Program-made: the position numbers and the translations under genes
Notes under the pieces: generated by a model
Told to the model about the DNA's origin: nothing
What the model saw: the letters and a program-made list of their open reading frames with translations, nothing else
Databases searched by the model: none
Part shown: in pieces, positions 56,185-64,000 of the stretch
Layout of the letters: every line of letters begins with the position of its first letter
How positions within the stretch are numbered: position 1 is the stretch's first letter
Source: Labilithrix luteola
GTDB taxonomy: Bacteria; Myxococcota_A; Polyangia; Polyangiales; Polyangiaceae
Assembly (NCBI RefSeq): GCF_001263205.1
Contig: NZ_CP012333.1
Span: 8,475,501 to 8,539,500 of the forward strand
Reading direction: 5' to 3'
Length of the DNA stretch: 64,000 bases

Positions 56185-56838
56185 TCACCACTTGGAGAGT
56201 CGGTTCTCTGCTCTCCGCGGCCAGTTCGCATAGTGGGAGGTGTCGTTGTAGAGCATGAGACGCGCGCGGACCGGATCCTTGAAGTCGAGGATGCTGAGTG
56301 ACGCGGGCGAGAGGTCGAGGTGGTCGCGGTAGCCTCGGGCGTCGATGCCGAGGAGGCTCGCCAGGACGAGGCGGATCGTCGCCTTGTGCGAGACGAGCGC
56401 GACCGTAGCCCCACCGTGATGCATGACGATCTTCCGGAGCGCCGGCAGGGCACGGGCGGTCACCGCAAGCCCGGACTCTCCCCCCTCGGGCGCGAAGGTG
56501 AACGGATCCTGCTCCCAGGCGGTGTATTCGTCGGCATACTTCGTCTCGACCTCGGCGCGCGTCAGCTGCTCCCAGCGCCCATGGTCGATCTCCCGCAGGC
56601 CAGGCTCGGGAATCGGCGTGAGCCCGTGCGCCTTCGCCACCAACGTGGCCGTTTCCATCGTCCGCCCGAGGGGGCTCGCGTAGATGGCCGCGAGCTTCTC
56701 CTGCCCGAGTCGCACGCCGAGCGCGCGGGCTTGCTCTTTTCCTCGGTCGGACAGCGGAACGTCGGTGCGCCCCGCGAACCGGTCCTCGGCCGAGAGTGTC
56801 GTTTCCCCGTGACGAATGAAGAGGAGGCGTGTGGTCAT
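56185..56838 (-). CDS. Histidine phosphatase family (phosphoglycerate-mutase-like)
   Basis: A 217-residue phosphatase. FIRHGETTLS gives the phospho-acceptor His and Arg, YASPLGRTMETA the second Arg, PGLREIDHGRWEQLT the general-acid Glu region, and VALVSHKATIRL the second catalytic His. It belongs to the broad-specificity GpmB/CobC/SixA branch, without the longer insertion of true cofactor-dependent phosphoglycerate mutase. It is divergent from recN. The substrate is not predictable from the sequence. Confidence 0.87.
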   Translation of the reverse strand: MTTRLLFIRHGETTLSAEDRFAGRTDVPLSDRGKEQARALGVRLGQEKLAAIYASPLGRTMETATLVAKAHGLTPIPEPGLREIDHGRWEQLTRAEVETKYADEYTAWEQDPFTFAPEGGESGLAVTARALPALRKIVMHHGGATVALVSHKATIRLVLASLLGIDARGYRDHLDLSPASLSILDFKDPVRARLMLYNDTSHYANWPRRAENRLSKW

Positions 56839-56903
56839 GCCGACTCCCAGCGTACACCGCTGGAATGCCGGCGGCCGTTGGAGTAATCGATCGCGTCGAT
56901 CCG

Positions 56904-58604
56904 ATGCTGCATTCGATCACGATCGACAACGTCGTCCTCATCGAGCACCAAGTCGTCGAGCTCGGCCCGGGGTTCAATGTCCTGACGGGCGAAACGGGCG
57001 CCGGCAAGTCGATGGTCATCGACGCGCTCGCGCTCGTCCTCGGTGGACGTGCCCGGCCCGACGCGGTCCGAAGCGGCACGCGTGAAGCGGAAGTCGCAGC
57101 GCTCTTCGAAGTCGAAGCGGGCTCGCGCGTCGCAGACAAGCTCGAGGCGGCGGGGGTCCCGTGCGACGGTGAGCTCGTCGTTCGGCGTGTCGTCCAGGCG
57201 GAAGGGCGCAGCCGCGCGTTCTTGAACGGCAAGGTGTCGACTGCCGCCCAGCTCGCGGAGCTCGCCCCGGATCTTTGCGATATCGCCTCGCAGCACGAGA
57301 GCGTGAGCCTCACCGATCCGGGCACGCACCTCGAATACCTCGACGCCTTCGGCAAGCTCGATATCCAGCGCGATTCGCTGGCCGAGAAGGTTGCCGAGCT
57401 GTCCGGCATCGTCCGCGAGATCGAGAAGGTGCGTGAGGCCGAGCGCGATCGCGCCGAGCGCGAAGACTTCCTCGCGTTCCAGTATCGCGAAATCGAGGAC
57501 CTCGACCCGTCCCTCGGCGAAGAGACGGAGCTCGAGAGCGAGCGCGCGCGTCTTCGTCACGCCGAGAAGTTGCAGACGGCGACGCAGGCCGCGGCCGATC
57601 GCCTGTACGAGGGCGACGACACGGTGTGCGATCAGCTCGCGCGCATCTCCTCCGAGCTCGATGCGGCTGCCGCCATCGACCAGACGCTCGCCCCGCATGC
57701 GCGCGCGGTGGAGAGCGCGCGCGAAGAGCTGGCCGACGCAGCGCGGGCGCTCTCGCGCTACGCCTCCGGCATCGAGACGAGCGCCGAGCGCCTCGCCGAG
57801 GTCGACGACCGCTGGTTCCGCCTTCAGAAGCTTCTCCGCAAGCACGGTCCGACCACCCACGAACTGCTCGCGCACCGCGACGACCTCAAGCGCCAGCTCG
57901 ATCAGCTGGCGGGCGCGTCGGACCTCCTCGCCGAGCTCGAAGCCAAGCGCGACGACCTGCTCTCCACCGTGGCCGTCGAGGCCCGCGGTCTCTCTCGCAA
58001 GCGCCGGGATGCGGCCGCGAACCTCGCCGATTCCATCGGTCGTGAGCTCGGTGGTCTCGGCATGGGCCGCGCGCGCGTCGTCGTCGACGTTTCGCCGGTG
58101 CCAGCGCCCGTAGCCGGCGAGCTGCCCCTCGTCGATGGCGCGCGCCTGACGTCGAGCGGCATCGATCGCGTCGAGTTCTTGATCGCGCCGAACAAGGGGG
58201 AAGATCCCCGACCGCTCCGCAAGATTGCCTCCGGCGGCGAGCTCTCTCGCGCGCTCCTCGCCCTCAAGCGTGTCCTCGCCGAGAAGGGGCCCGCCGGCCT
58301 CTACGTCTTCGACGAGGTCGACGCAGGCGTCTCGGGCGCGATCGCCGAGGTCATCGGCCGCGCCATCGCCGACGTCGCACGCCATCGCCAGGTGCTCTGC
58401 ATCACGCACCTCCCGCAGATCGCGGCGCTCGCCGATCAGCACTTCGTCGTCGGAAAGACCGAAGTGAAGGGCCGCACTACGAGCACGCTCAAGCGCCTGT
58501 CTGCCAGCGAGCGCGTCGAGGAGATCGCGCGCATGATCGGCGGCGTGAAGGTGGGCGAGGCCGCGCGCCGCGCCGCCGTCGAGCTGCTCGGCGCGAAGAA
58601 GTAG
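56904..58604 (+). CDS. recN: DNA repair protein RecN
   Basis: A 566-residue SMC-like ATPase of double-strand-break repair. MLHSITIDNVVLIEHQVVEL precedes GFNVLTGETGAGKSMVIDAL (Walker A), then ASQHESVSLTDP (Q-loop region) and two coiled-coil arms (about 170-360). The C-terminal half has IASGGELSRALLALK (signature), YVFDEVDAGVSG (Walker B) and QVLCITHLPQIAALAD. ATG 56904 matches the family start; upstream ATG 56865 or 56829 adds residues without RecN character. Length is normal for RecN. Confidence 0.94.
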   Translation: MLHSITIDNVVLIEHQVVELGPGFNVLTGETGAGKSMVIDALALVLGGRARPDAVRSGTREAEVAALFEVEAGSRVADKLEAAGVPCDGELVVRRVVQAEGRSRAFLNGKVSTAAQLAELAPDLCDIASQHESVSLTDPGTHLEYLDAFGKLDIQRDSLAEKVAELSGIVREIEKVREAERDRAEREDFLAFQYREIEDLDPSLGEETELESERARLRHAEKLQTATQAAADRLYEGDDTVCDQLARISSELDAAAAIDQTLAPHARAVESAREELADAARALSRYASGIETSAERLAEVDDRWFRLQKLLRKHGPTTHELLAHRDDLKRQLDQLAGASDLLAELEAKRDDLLSTVAVEARGLSRKRRDAAANLADSIGRELGGLGMGRARVVVDVSPVPAPVAGELPLVDGARLTSSGIDRVEFLIAPNKGEDPRPLRKIASGGELSRALLALKRVLAEKGPAGLYVFDEVDAGVSGAIAEVIGRAIADVARHRQVLCITHLPQIAALADQHFVVGKTEVKGRTTSTLKRLSASERVEEIARMIGGVKVGEAARRAAVELLGAKK

Positions 58605-58622
58605 GACTGGGCCCGAAAACGC

Positions 58623-58655
58623 GAAGGCCGCCACGTGTGCAACGTGACGGCCTTC
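58623..58655. terminator. Bidirectional hairpin between recN and map
   Basis: GAAGGCCGCCACGT (58623-58636) and ACGTGACGGCCTTC (58642-58655) form a 14-bp stem with one mismatch around GTGCA. It serves the convergent recN and map genes. The following bases on either strand are only weakly T-rich. Confidence 0.7.
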
Positions 58656-58661
58656 CGCGCA

Positions 58662-58692
58662 TCAGGCGAAGCTTCTCAGGCGAAGCTTCTCA
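58662..58692 (-). repeat. Tandem 14-bp repeat with successive stops at the end of map
   Basis: Read on the plus strand, TCAGGCGAAGCTTC occurs at 58662-58675 and 58676-58689, followed by TCA at 58690. On the minus strand this places TGA at 14-base intervals: the map stop itself, then one per copy. As at tolR, 14 is not divisible by three, so the stops cover all three frames. Confidence 0.75.
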
Positions 58693-59487
58693 CGCAAAAA
58701 TGGTCGCGATGTTCTCGCTCAGGCGAAGCGGCTTCGGGCGCTTCGTGAGAACCTCGCAACCCGTCTTCGTGACCACGATGGTGTGCTCGAACTGCGCGGA
58801 GAGCGAGCCGTCGGCGGTGGTGACGGTCCACTTGTCCTTCGGATCGATGTCGACCTCGAAGCGACCGAGGTTCACCATCGGCTCGATCGTGAAGACCATC
58901 CCGGCCTTCATGCGCTCGCCCGTGTTGCGCTTGCCGTAGTGCTTCACCTGCGGATCTTCGTGGAAGCGACGGCCGATGCCGTGCCCGACGAAGTCTTTGA
59001 CGACACTGCAGCCTTCGCCCTCGACGTACTCCTGGATGGCTGCGCCGATGTCGCCGAGGCGTCCGCCGTCCTTGACCTGCGCGATGCCGAGCTCGAGCGC
59101 CTTGCGCGCCACCTCGGTCACCTTGCGGGCGCCGGGGCTCGGCGTGCCGATGTAGAAGGTCGCCGACGTGTCGCCGTGGAAGCCTCCGAAGAAGGAGGTC
59201 ACGTCGACGTTGATGATGTCGCCGTCCTTGAGGACCTGCGGTCCGGGGATGCCGTGGCAGACGACCTCGTTGACCGACGTGCACACGCTCTTCGGGAAGC
59301 CCCGGTAGTTGAGCGGGGAGGGACGCGCGCCGCGACGGATCGTGTCCTCGTGGACGATCGTGTTGATTTCGTCCGTTGTCATGCCGACGCGGAGCTTCTC
59401 ACCGACGAGCAGGAGCGTTTCGGCGGCCATCAGGCTGACCACGCGAAGCGCCTCGATCTCTTTTGCGCTCTTGATCTCGATCGCCAC
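58690..59487 (-). CDS. map: Methionine aminopeptidase, type I
   Basis: A 265-residue pita-bread metallopeptidase removing N-terminal Met. Markers: VCTSVNEVVCHGIPG (His), DGDIINVDVTSFFGGFHGDT (two metal-ligand Asp), FVGHGIGRRFHEDP (His ligand), VFTIEPMVNLGR (Glu ligand) and SAQFEHTIVVTKTGCEVLT (Glu ligand). It is a short type Ia form without an SH3-type extension. The upstream lipoprotein gene ends 12 bases before its start, suggesting co-transcription. Confidence 0.95.
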   Translation of the reverse strand: MAIEIKSAKEIEALRVVSLMAAETLLLVGEKLRVGMTTDEINTIVHEDTIRRGARPSPLNYRGFPKSVCTSVNEVVCHGIPGPQVLKDGDIINVDVTSFFGGFHGDTSATFYIGTPSPGARKVTEVARKALELGIAQVKDGGRLGDIGAAIQEYVEGEGCSVVKDFVGHGIGRRFHEDPQVKHYGKRNTGERMKAGMVFTIEPMVNLGRFEVDIDPKDKWTVTTADGSLSAQFEHTIVVTKTGCEVLTKRPKPLRLSENIATIFA

Positions 59488-59499
59488 TTCTCGACTCCT

Positions 59500-60093
59500 C
59501 TACTTCAGCTCGCCGAGCGCGAGTGCATCGCTGACGGCTACTTTGACGTCCTTGGTATCCGGCGCGAGATGGAAGTGAATCTCGCGATCGCCGTCGGGTC
59601 TCACGAACTCGCGCACGAACGCGACGAACGGGTAGCCGACCAGACGGCTTTCGAAGTTCTTCATGATGCCGAGCGACTCGCTCGACTTGGTGATCTGGAC
59701 GGTGAAGTCCGTCTCGGGCGGGTTCTCGCCGGCGACCTTCTCGACCGTATGCAAGCCCAGCTGGTAGACGACCTCAGGGCCGTCCTTCTTGGCGGTCACG
59801 GTCGAGACCCGGACGCGAATGACGGCATCGCTCGTCTGCGAGCGCTCCCGTACGAGCGGGTCGTGGCGCGGCTGGTAGCCCTTCTGGAAGTCCAGGCCGA
59901 CCCCGGCCGGCTCGATGGTGTCGTCGAAAAGGGTCGCCGATCGACCCGCGTAGGCGGGAAGCGGACGGGAAGGTGAGTTCGGCCCCCCGCTCGAGCTGCC
60001 GCAGGCGCTCAGCAGCCCGACGAGACCGAGCCCTCCGAGAATACCCGCGAGCGCGAGCGCCCGCATCGACCCCCGGAGCCTAGAACGCACCAT
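59500..60093 (-). CDS. Lipoprotein of unknown function, upstream of map
   Basis: A 197-residue lipoprotein (or 188 from the inner ATG, MRALALAGILGG) with lipobox LLSAC. The mature domain is beta-rich: DAVIRVRVSTVTAKKDGPEV, VYQLGLHTVEKVAGENPPET and YPFVAFVREFVRPDGDREIH alternate polar and hydrophobic residues. It shares no recognised motif with known families. It lies 12 bases upstream of map in the same direction, so they may be co-transcribed. Confidence 0.65.
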   Translation of the reverse strand: MVRSRLRGSMRALALAGILGGLGLVGLLSACGSSSGGPNSPSRPLPAYAGRSATLFDDTIEPAGVGLDFQKGYQPRHDPLVRERSQTSDAVIRVRVSTVTAKKDGPEVVYQLGLHTVEKVAGENPPETDFTVQITKSSESLGIMKNFESRLVGYPFVAFVREFVRPDGDREIHFHLAPDTKDVKVAVSDALALGELK

Positions 60094-60208
60094 GCCTCTC
60101 CCTTACCAGCCCGGGTACCGGTTGGCGAGGACGCTCGACGCCTTGGAGACGCGGTTCGCCGGTAGCTCCTGTTGATGGCGCCTTGGCCCGAGTGATACCG
60201 TCCCACCC

Positions 60209-61225
60209 ATGAAGCGTGGAGCTCTCAGTGTTGTCGTCAGCGTCAGCCTAGGCCTCATGGCAGCGGCGTGCGCGCCGGCCAAGGAACCCAAGCAGGCGGC
60301 AGCGCCCGATCCGACCGAAGAAGGGGCTTCGAACGAGTCGAGCTCGAGTTCGAGCGGTGGAGGCTCCTCCTCGTCGAGCTCGTCGTCGAACGGCGGAAGC
60401 GACGGCATCATCGTCCCCCCGCCCGGCGGAGCTTCGGGTGGCGGTGCGGCTCCGGCGAAGGCTGGCGCGAAGGGCGAGGCCGCTTCGGTCTCGAGCCTCG
60501 TCGCCATGCAGGACGGACTCAAGTGGGGCATGAGCCACGCGGACGTCATCAAGGTCTACACGCAGACCGGCGGCGTGATCTGGAAGGACTACGACGAGAA
60601 GCTCGCGAAGGCGCGCGTCGGTCCGGAGATGACGGCGCTCGAAGCCGAGCGCGAGACGCAGAAGGCTGCCTTCGGTCGCAGCTTCATCGAGTTCAAGGAC
60701 ACGCCGACGGGCTACGACGCCACCGGCATCAAGAGCGAGTACACGTACAAGAACCGTGAAGCGCTCATGTGGGTCCAGCGCCAGGGCAAGAAGCGCTACT
60801 TCTTCTTCATCAACGATCGCCTCTGGAAGATGTACGACGAGGTTCCGCTCGGCGACAGCGGTCAGCTCGGAAAGACCTTCGTCGAAGCCGTCAACCTGAT
60901 GAACGGCAAGCTCGGAGCCGCGGGCCGCATCCAGGGCGCCGATGCCGCGAAGGGCATCAACACCACGACGGTCGACTGGAAGGACAGCGGGAGCCACCTC
61001 CGCCTCGTCGATCGCTCGGGCGAGCGCATCGTCGGCGTCGTCGTCGAGGACAACGGTACGCTCAACAGCCTCGCATCGCTCCGCACCAACAAGTCGGAAG
61101 ATCCGACCGCCATCGACCCGACCATCGCAGCGGTGACGAAGGGTGGCCTGTCCGACCCGAACGCGGCGCAGCCGGCGGGCAGCGCAAAGCCTGAGACGAA
61201 GAAGGCGCCGCCGAAGAAGAAGTAA
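60209..61225 (+). CDS. Lipoprotein with poly-Ser linker
   Basis: A 338-residue lipoprotein with lipobox AAAC (Cys 21). A Ser/Gly linker (about 43-65, runs of Ser) and a Gly/Ala stretch follow. The mature domain (about 95-300) is not recognised but well ordered: MQDGLKWGMSHADVIKVYTQ, EREAQ-like ETQKAAFGRSFIEFKDTP, MWVQRQGKKRYFFFINDRLW and TTTVDWKDSGSHLRLVDRSG. The end is a Lys/Pro-rich tail (KPETKKAPPKKK). Divergent from the lipoprotein/map operon. Function is unknown; a periplasmic or outer-membrane location is expected. Confidence 0.65.
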   Translation: MKRGALSVVVSVSLGLMAAACAPAKEPKQAAAPDPTEEGASNESSSSSSGGGSSSSSSSSNGGSDGIIVPPPGGASGGGAAPAKAGAKGEAASVSSLVAMQDGLKWGMSHADVIKVYTQTGGVIWKDYDEKLAKARVGPEMTALEAERETQKAAFGRSFIEFKDTPTGYDATGIKSEYTYKNREALMWVQRQGKKRYFFFINDRLWKMYDEVPLGDSGQLGKTFVEAVNLMNGKLGAAGRIQGADAAKGINTTTVDWKDSGSHLRLVDRSGERIVGVVVEDNGTLNSLASLRTNKSEDPTAIDPTIAAVTKGGLSDPNAAQPAGSAKPETKKAPPKKK

Positions 61226-61290
61226 CGCTCGACGTTCGCCGAACACCTTCTGGCCCCTCGCGCGGTGCGTGCTAGACCGCGTTAGGGGCC

Positions 61291-62220
61291 TTGAAGCATT
61301 TCGTCGCCAGGATGGTCGTCATCGGCGCGCTCGGCGCGTCGTATTTCGAAGTAGGCACCGCGTTCGCCGAAGGACCTCGCGCGAACGACACAGTTTCCGC
61401 GCAGCTGTTCTTCGAGCGAGGTCGCGACGCGGCAGCTCGGAACGATCCGGCGGAAGCGTGTCGTAACTTCGAAGAGAGCCTGCGTCTCGATTTCGCCGTC
61501 GGTACGCTCTTCAACCTCGCCAATTGCGAAGAGCAGCTCGGCCGCCTCGCGAGTGCATGGCAGCATCTCCGCGAGGGCATCGATCGGCTCGACGCGAACG
61601 ATCCTCGGCGCGCGCAGGCCGCCGCCTCGGCGAAAACACTCGAGGCGCAGCTGCCGCGGCTCGACGTTCGTTTGGCCGCGGGTGCCTCGGGGCAGGTACT
61701 CCGTGACGGCGTGGAGCTCGAAGGTTTGTCGCTTGGCTCGCCGCTGCCGGTGAACCCAGGCGTCCACGTGGTGACGGTGCGTGCCGAGGGCCGTGCCGAT
61801 GCACGCTACGAAGTGACGCTGGCGAAAGGCGAGCAGCGCTCGCTGGTCGTCGCACCGGGGCTTCTGAAAGGAGGTCCGGATGCGACGGAGACCAAGAAGA
61901 CGCACCCCGCGCTCCGCACCACGGCGTGGGTGACCGGCGGCGTCGGCGTTGCCGGGCTCGGCCTCGGGCTCGTCACCGGCGCGCTGGCATTGGACAAGTC
62001 GAAGGTCGTCGACGGCCATTGCGACGCGAACCACACCTGCGATGGCGACGGCCTCGACGCGCTCGATTCGGCGAAGTCGATGGCCACTATCTCGACGATC
62101 AGCATCACGGCCGGCGCGGCGCTCCTCGCCACGGGCGTGGTGCTTTGGTTCGTGAGCAAGCCCACAGTCGATCGCGAGCGCGCGGCGGTCACCGGCTCAC
62201 CCGCGCTCGTCCGATTCTGA
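61291..62220 (+). CDS. TPR/PEGA-like membrane protein of myxobacterial type
   Basis: A 309-residue exported protein. The signal-like N-terminus ends at GTAFA-EG. A TPR-like pair follows (AQLFFERGRDAAARNDPAEA, FNLANCEEQLGRLASAWQHL), then a PEGA-like beta region (VLRDGVELEGLSLGSPLPVN, HVVTVRAEGRADARYEVTL) and two membrane helices near the C-terminus (about 210-232 and 265-288). A DxDxDGDGLDALD-like acidic loop lies between them (CDANHTCDGDGLDALD). The start is TTG 61291 or ATG 61312. This TPR-PEGA-TM architecture is frequent in myxobacteria; its role is not established. Confidence 0.65.
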   Translation: MKHFVARMVVIGALGASYFEVGTAFAEGPRANDTVSAQLFFERGRDAAARNDPAEACRNFEESLRLDFAVGTLFNLANCEEQLGRLASAWQHLREGIDRLDANDPRRAQAAASAKTLEAQLPRLDVRLAAGASGQVLRDGVELEGLSLGSPLPVNPGVHVVTVRAEGRADARYEVTLAKGEQRSLVVAPGLLKGGPDATETKKTHPALRTTAWVTGGVGVAGLGLGLVTGALALDKSKVVDGHCDANHTCDGDGLDALDSAKSMATISTISITAGAALLATGVVLWFVSKPTVDRERAAVTGSPALVRF

Positions 62221-62233
62221 AAACGCGACCTCA

Positions 62234-62312
62234 GGCTCTGGGGAGCCCGATCTTCGAGCGCTGACATCGAAGCTTGCCCGCCGCAACGGGCGAGCCCCGC
62301 GTTTTACGGGGC
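62234..62312. terminator. Small hairpins between convergent genes
   Basis: Two short stems are visible: GGCTC-TGGG-GAGCC (62234-62247) and GCCCCG-CGTTTTA-CGGGGC (62294-62312). The second contains in its loop the stop codon of the minus-strand activator gene. No poly-T tail is present. Transcription end signals for the two convergent genes are likely but weak. Confidence 0.35.
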
Positions 62313-63542
62313 GTCTTCGTTCGCGGCTACGCCGATCGCCTGTTCCGCGCCATCGAGCGCCTGCGGTACCACCGCGATCGTGCGGAAGCGCGCCCAGTCG
62401 ATCCGCAACTTTCGCATCTTGCCCCGCAGCGTGTGCGGGTTGAGGCCGAGAATGTCGGCGGCGCCGCCTCGACCTTCGATACGACCGCGCGTCAGGACGA
62501 GCGCGCGATGGATGTGCGCCCGCATCGTCTCTTCGAGCGTGGGGAACGCGCTGGCGTGGGGCGTGGAGGGCAGGGATACGGGGTTCGCGTTGCTGTTCAT
62601 TTTCGAGGGGTCTCCCGTCTCGAGTGCGCGCGAAGGGGCGGAGCCGTCGCCGAGCGCGGCCCGGACTTCGAGCTTGCGACCGCCACCGAGGATGGCGGCA
62701 CGTTCGATGACCGCCGCGAGCTCGCGGACGTTGCCCGGCCAGCGGTAGTCTTGCAGGTCTTCGAGCTCCGAAGCGCTGGGCACCAGAGGGATGCCGGTGA
62801 GGCGCACGCCCGCGCGCTTTGCAAAGTGAGATGCCAGAGCAGGGATGTCGTCGCGTCGATCGCGCAGCGGTGGGATGCGCACCGTGAACACACCGATTCG
62901 ATAGAAGAGATCTTCCCGGAAGGTGCCCTGAGCGCACATCGCACGGAGGTTTCGATGAGTGGCCGTGATGACACGCACGTCGACACGCAGGCTCTTGCCG
63001 CCTCCGACGCGCTCGAGCGTGCCGTCTTGCAAGACCCGTAGCAGGCGGACTTGGGCAGGAAGGGAGAGTTCGCCCACCTCGTCGAGGAACAACGTTCCTC
63101 CGTCCGCGCGCTCGAACCAGCCGAGGCGTGTGCTCGTCGCGCCCGTGAAGCTTCCTCGCTCGTGACCAAACAGCTCGGAGTCGACGAGTTCGGCGGGGAT
63201 CGCGCCGCAATTCACGCGAAGCATGGGACCGCGCGCGCGCGACGATCGCGCGTGGACCATGCGCGCGAGAAGCTCTTTGCCGGAGCCCGTCTCGCCTTCG
63301 AGCAGCACGGCGGCGTTGGTAGGCGCCACTTGCTCGATGCGTGCGAGGACGTCGCGCAGGCCGTCGCCCGCGATGATCATGTCGTTATCCTGGACGGCGG
63401 CTCTATCAAACTCGACGGTCTCGCCCGTGGACGGCGACGGCGCCTGTCCGGTGGCGAGACGAATGACACCTGACTCCGTCGGCAAACCCGTGTTGCCGAC
63501 GTCGCCGAAGTGTCTGGCACTGCGTGTGCTTAGCGCGGTCAT
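62304..63542 (-). CDS. Sigma-54-dependent activator (AAA+, Fis HTH)
   Basis: A 412-residue bacterial enhancer-binding protein without a receiver domain. The AAA+ domain has LLEGETGSGKELLARMVH (Walker A), the sigma-54-contacting loop GSFTGA (GAFTGA variant), DGGTLFLDEVGELSLPAQVR (Walker B) and RWPGNVRELAAVIERAA. The C-terminus is a Fis-type helix-turn-helix (GGAADILGLNPHTLRGKMRK). The first 55 residues are low-complexity, so the true start may be ATG 63380 or GTG 63467 rather than 63542. Divergent from a PstS-like gene and preceded by a -24/-12-like site, suggesting control of that gene. Confidence 0.87.
   Translation of the reverse strand: MTALSTRSARHFGDVGNTGLPTESGVIRLATGQAPSPSTGETVEFDRAAVQDNDMIIAGDGLRDVLARIEQVAPTNAAVLLEGETGSGKELLARMVHARSSRARGPMLRVNCGAIPAELVDSELFGHERGSFTGATSTRLGWFERADGGTLFLDEVGELSLPAQVRLLRVLQDGTLERVGGGKSLRVDVRVITATHRNLRAMCAQGTFREDLFYRIGVFTVRIPPLRDRRDDIPALASHFAKRAGVRLTGIPLVPSASELEDLQDYRWPGNVRELAAVIERAAILGGGRKLEVRAALGDGSAPSRALETGDPSKMNSNANPVSLPSTPHASAFPTLEETMRAHIHRALVLTRGRIEGRGGAADILGLNPHTLRGKMRKLRIDWARFRTIAVVPQALDGAEQAIGVAANEDAP
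63515..63530 (+). promoter_or_regulatory. Candidate sigma-54 (-24/-12) promoter for the PstS-like gene
   Basis: TGGCACTGCGTGTGCT matches the consensus TGGCACGNNNNTTGCW at all defined positions except two, with the required 12-base distance between GG and GC. A start site near 63541 would serve the PstS-like gene whose GTG is at 63543, essentially leaderless. It overlaps the outermost start of the divergent activator, which favours that protein's shorter starts. Match seen; use inferred. Confidence 0.42.
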
Positions 63543-64000
63543 GTGTCCAACATAACGGATGTCAGTTCGTCAAACAAGACAAGGTCCACCGTTTCGCCGT
63601 TTTCGCTGGATTTCGGAGCGTCTCCAGCTTCTTCGCGGCGGTGGATTCGGGGGGCGCTCGCGGCTTCGGTCGGCGCCCTCGCGCTCTTCACGGCGCTCCC
63701 GGCGTTCGCCGACGGCAATTGCGCAGACAAGCCGACGCCCATCTATGGTCTCGGCGGGAGCGCGACGAAGCCGCTGCTAGGTAAGATTGCGGCCGCGCTC
63801 GCGGCGGCGAATCCTCCGCGCACGATCGTCTATCAGGCCCCTGGCGCGTGCCTCGGCATCAACGGTCTGATCTCGGGCACGCCCATCACGGGCACCGCCA
63901 CCTACTGGGATACGACGGGCGCCGAGCAGACGTGCAAGCTGCCCGACACGGGGCAGGCGATCGACTTCGCCAATATGGGCAACTCGGCGGCGTCGTGTCC
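63543..64000 (+). CDS. PstS-like secreted binding protein, 5' part only
   Basis: This frame runs to the window edge without a stop, so it is the start of a longer gene. From GTG 63543 the product has a signal-like region (SSRRWIRGALAASVGALALF, then ALPAFA before DGNC), which contains a twin-arginine-like SRRW. The mature part begins KPTPIYGLGGSATKPLL, YQAPGACLGINGLISG and TATYWDTTGAEQTC. This closely parallels the protein at 4888 (LAGSSAVKPVL, IYQSTASCNGLSEV, GSYWDDAGTELKC), so the two are paralogues. CTG 63606 is an alternative start. A divergent sigma-54 activator lies immediately upstream. Confidence 0.65.
   Translation, partial: MSNITDVSSSNKTRSTVSPFSLDFGASPASSRRWIRGALAASVGALALFTALPAFADGNCADKPTPIYGLGGSATKPLLGKIAAALAAANPPRTIVYQAPGACLGINGLISGTPITGTATYWDTTGAEQTCKLPDTGQAIDFANMGNSAASC

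Noticed and set aside
56835..58634. A 599-codon minus-strand frame opposite recN
   Set aside because: It is the antisense shadow of recN; no motif, and the phosphatase and recN starts fully explain the region.
1..64000. tRNA, rRNA, transposase or prophage genes
   Set aside because: None seen: gaps between genes are short, no transposase-like proteins occur among the large frames, and no cloverleaf-like sequence was recognised by eye; a tRNAscan run would settle the tRNA question.

Overview
The window is a high-GC chromosomal segment of a myxobacterium-like organism (Myxococcota, most likely class Polyangia). The evidence is the density of short-signal lipoproteins with Asp/Gly/Ser-rich linkers and Cys-rich motifs, a MYXO-CTERM-type C-terminal tail, a Ser/Thr kinase, PEGA/TPR-style envelope proteins, a Roadblock/LC7 protein, and very strong G/C third-position codon use. 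No rRNA, tRNA, CRISPR array, phage or insertion sequence was found. The genus is inference.

Left part (0-15 kb): a tolQ-tolR-TolA-like-tolB operon (119-3535, no pal beside it) is followed by a 570-bp repeat-rich gap, then a nine-gene co-directional locus (4888-14644). That locus encodes a PstS-like secreted binding protein, a lipoprotein, a phosphate-selective-porin-like (OprP/O family) barrel, another lipoprotein, ExbB, ExbD, TonB, a TonB-dependent receptor that itself carries an N-terminal TonB C-terminal-like domain, and a Cys-rich lipoprotein. A PhoB-box-like 11-bp direct repeat lies about 120 bp upstream. Together these look like a dedicated, TonB-energised outer-membrane uptake route for phosphate or a phosphorylated substrate, and this is the best candidate in the window for an under-described system. 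A second PstS-like gene starts at the right edge (63543 onward), divergent from a sigma-54 activator and preceded by a -24/-12-like element.

Middle (15-31 kb): a 1549-residue HEAT-repeat protein, a lipoprotein overlapping it tail to tail, and a Ser/Thr kinase divergent from a STAND-type ATPase whose DNA-binding winged helix is C-terminal. Directly after that regulator and before a GIDE/MUL1-like membrane protein sit three exact TTTGATG heptamers at 11-bp spacing, a plausible operator. A soluble PAS/GAF histidine kinase and small lipoproteins follow, then an 865-bp non-coding stretch carrying a dispersed repeat family that recurs at 52.6 kb.

Right part (31-64 kb): regulators and metabolism. 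These include a MocR-type regulator divergent from a GNAT acetyltransferase, a LysR regulator, an AlkA-like glycosylase, a HiPIP/hemerythrin pair, a META-DUF4377 lipoprotein, AccB/AccC, AroQ with a Roadblock protein, HisF, RecN, methionine aminopeptidase, a histidine phosphatase and an aldo/keto reductase. Three proteins look like degenerate enzymes: an aconitase-family protein without any of the iron-sulfur cysteines, a Fic protein lacking the catalytic histidine, and a histidine-kinase-like protein without a phospho-acceptor histidine that is followed by a stand-alone receiver.

All calls come from reading the sequence and translated proteins by eye. No database search was run, and start codons were chosen from overlaps, signal peptides and visible Shine-Dalgarno sequences.
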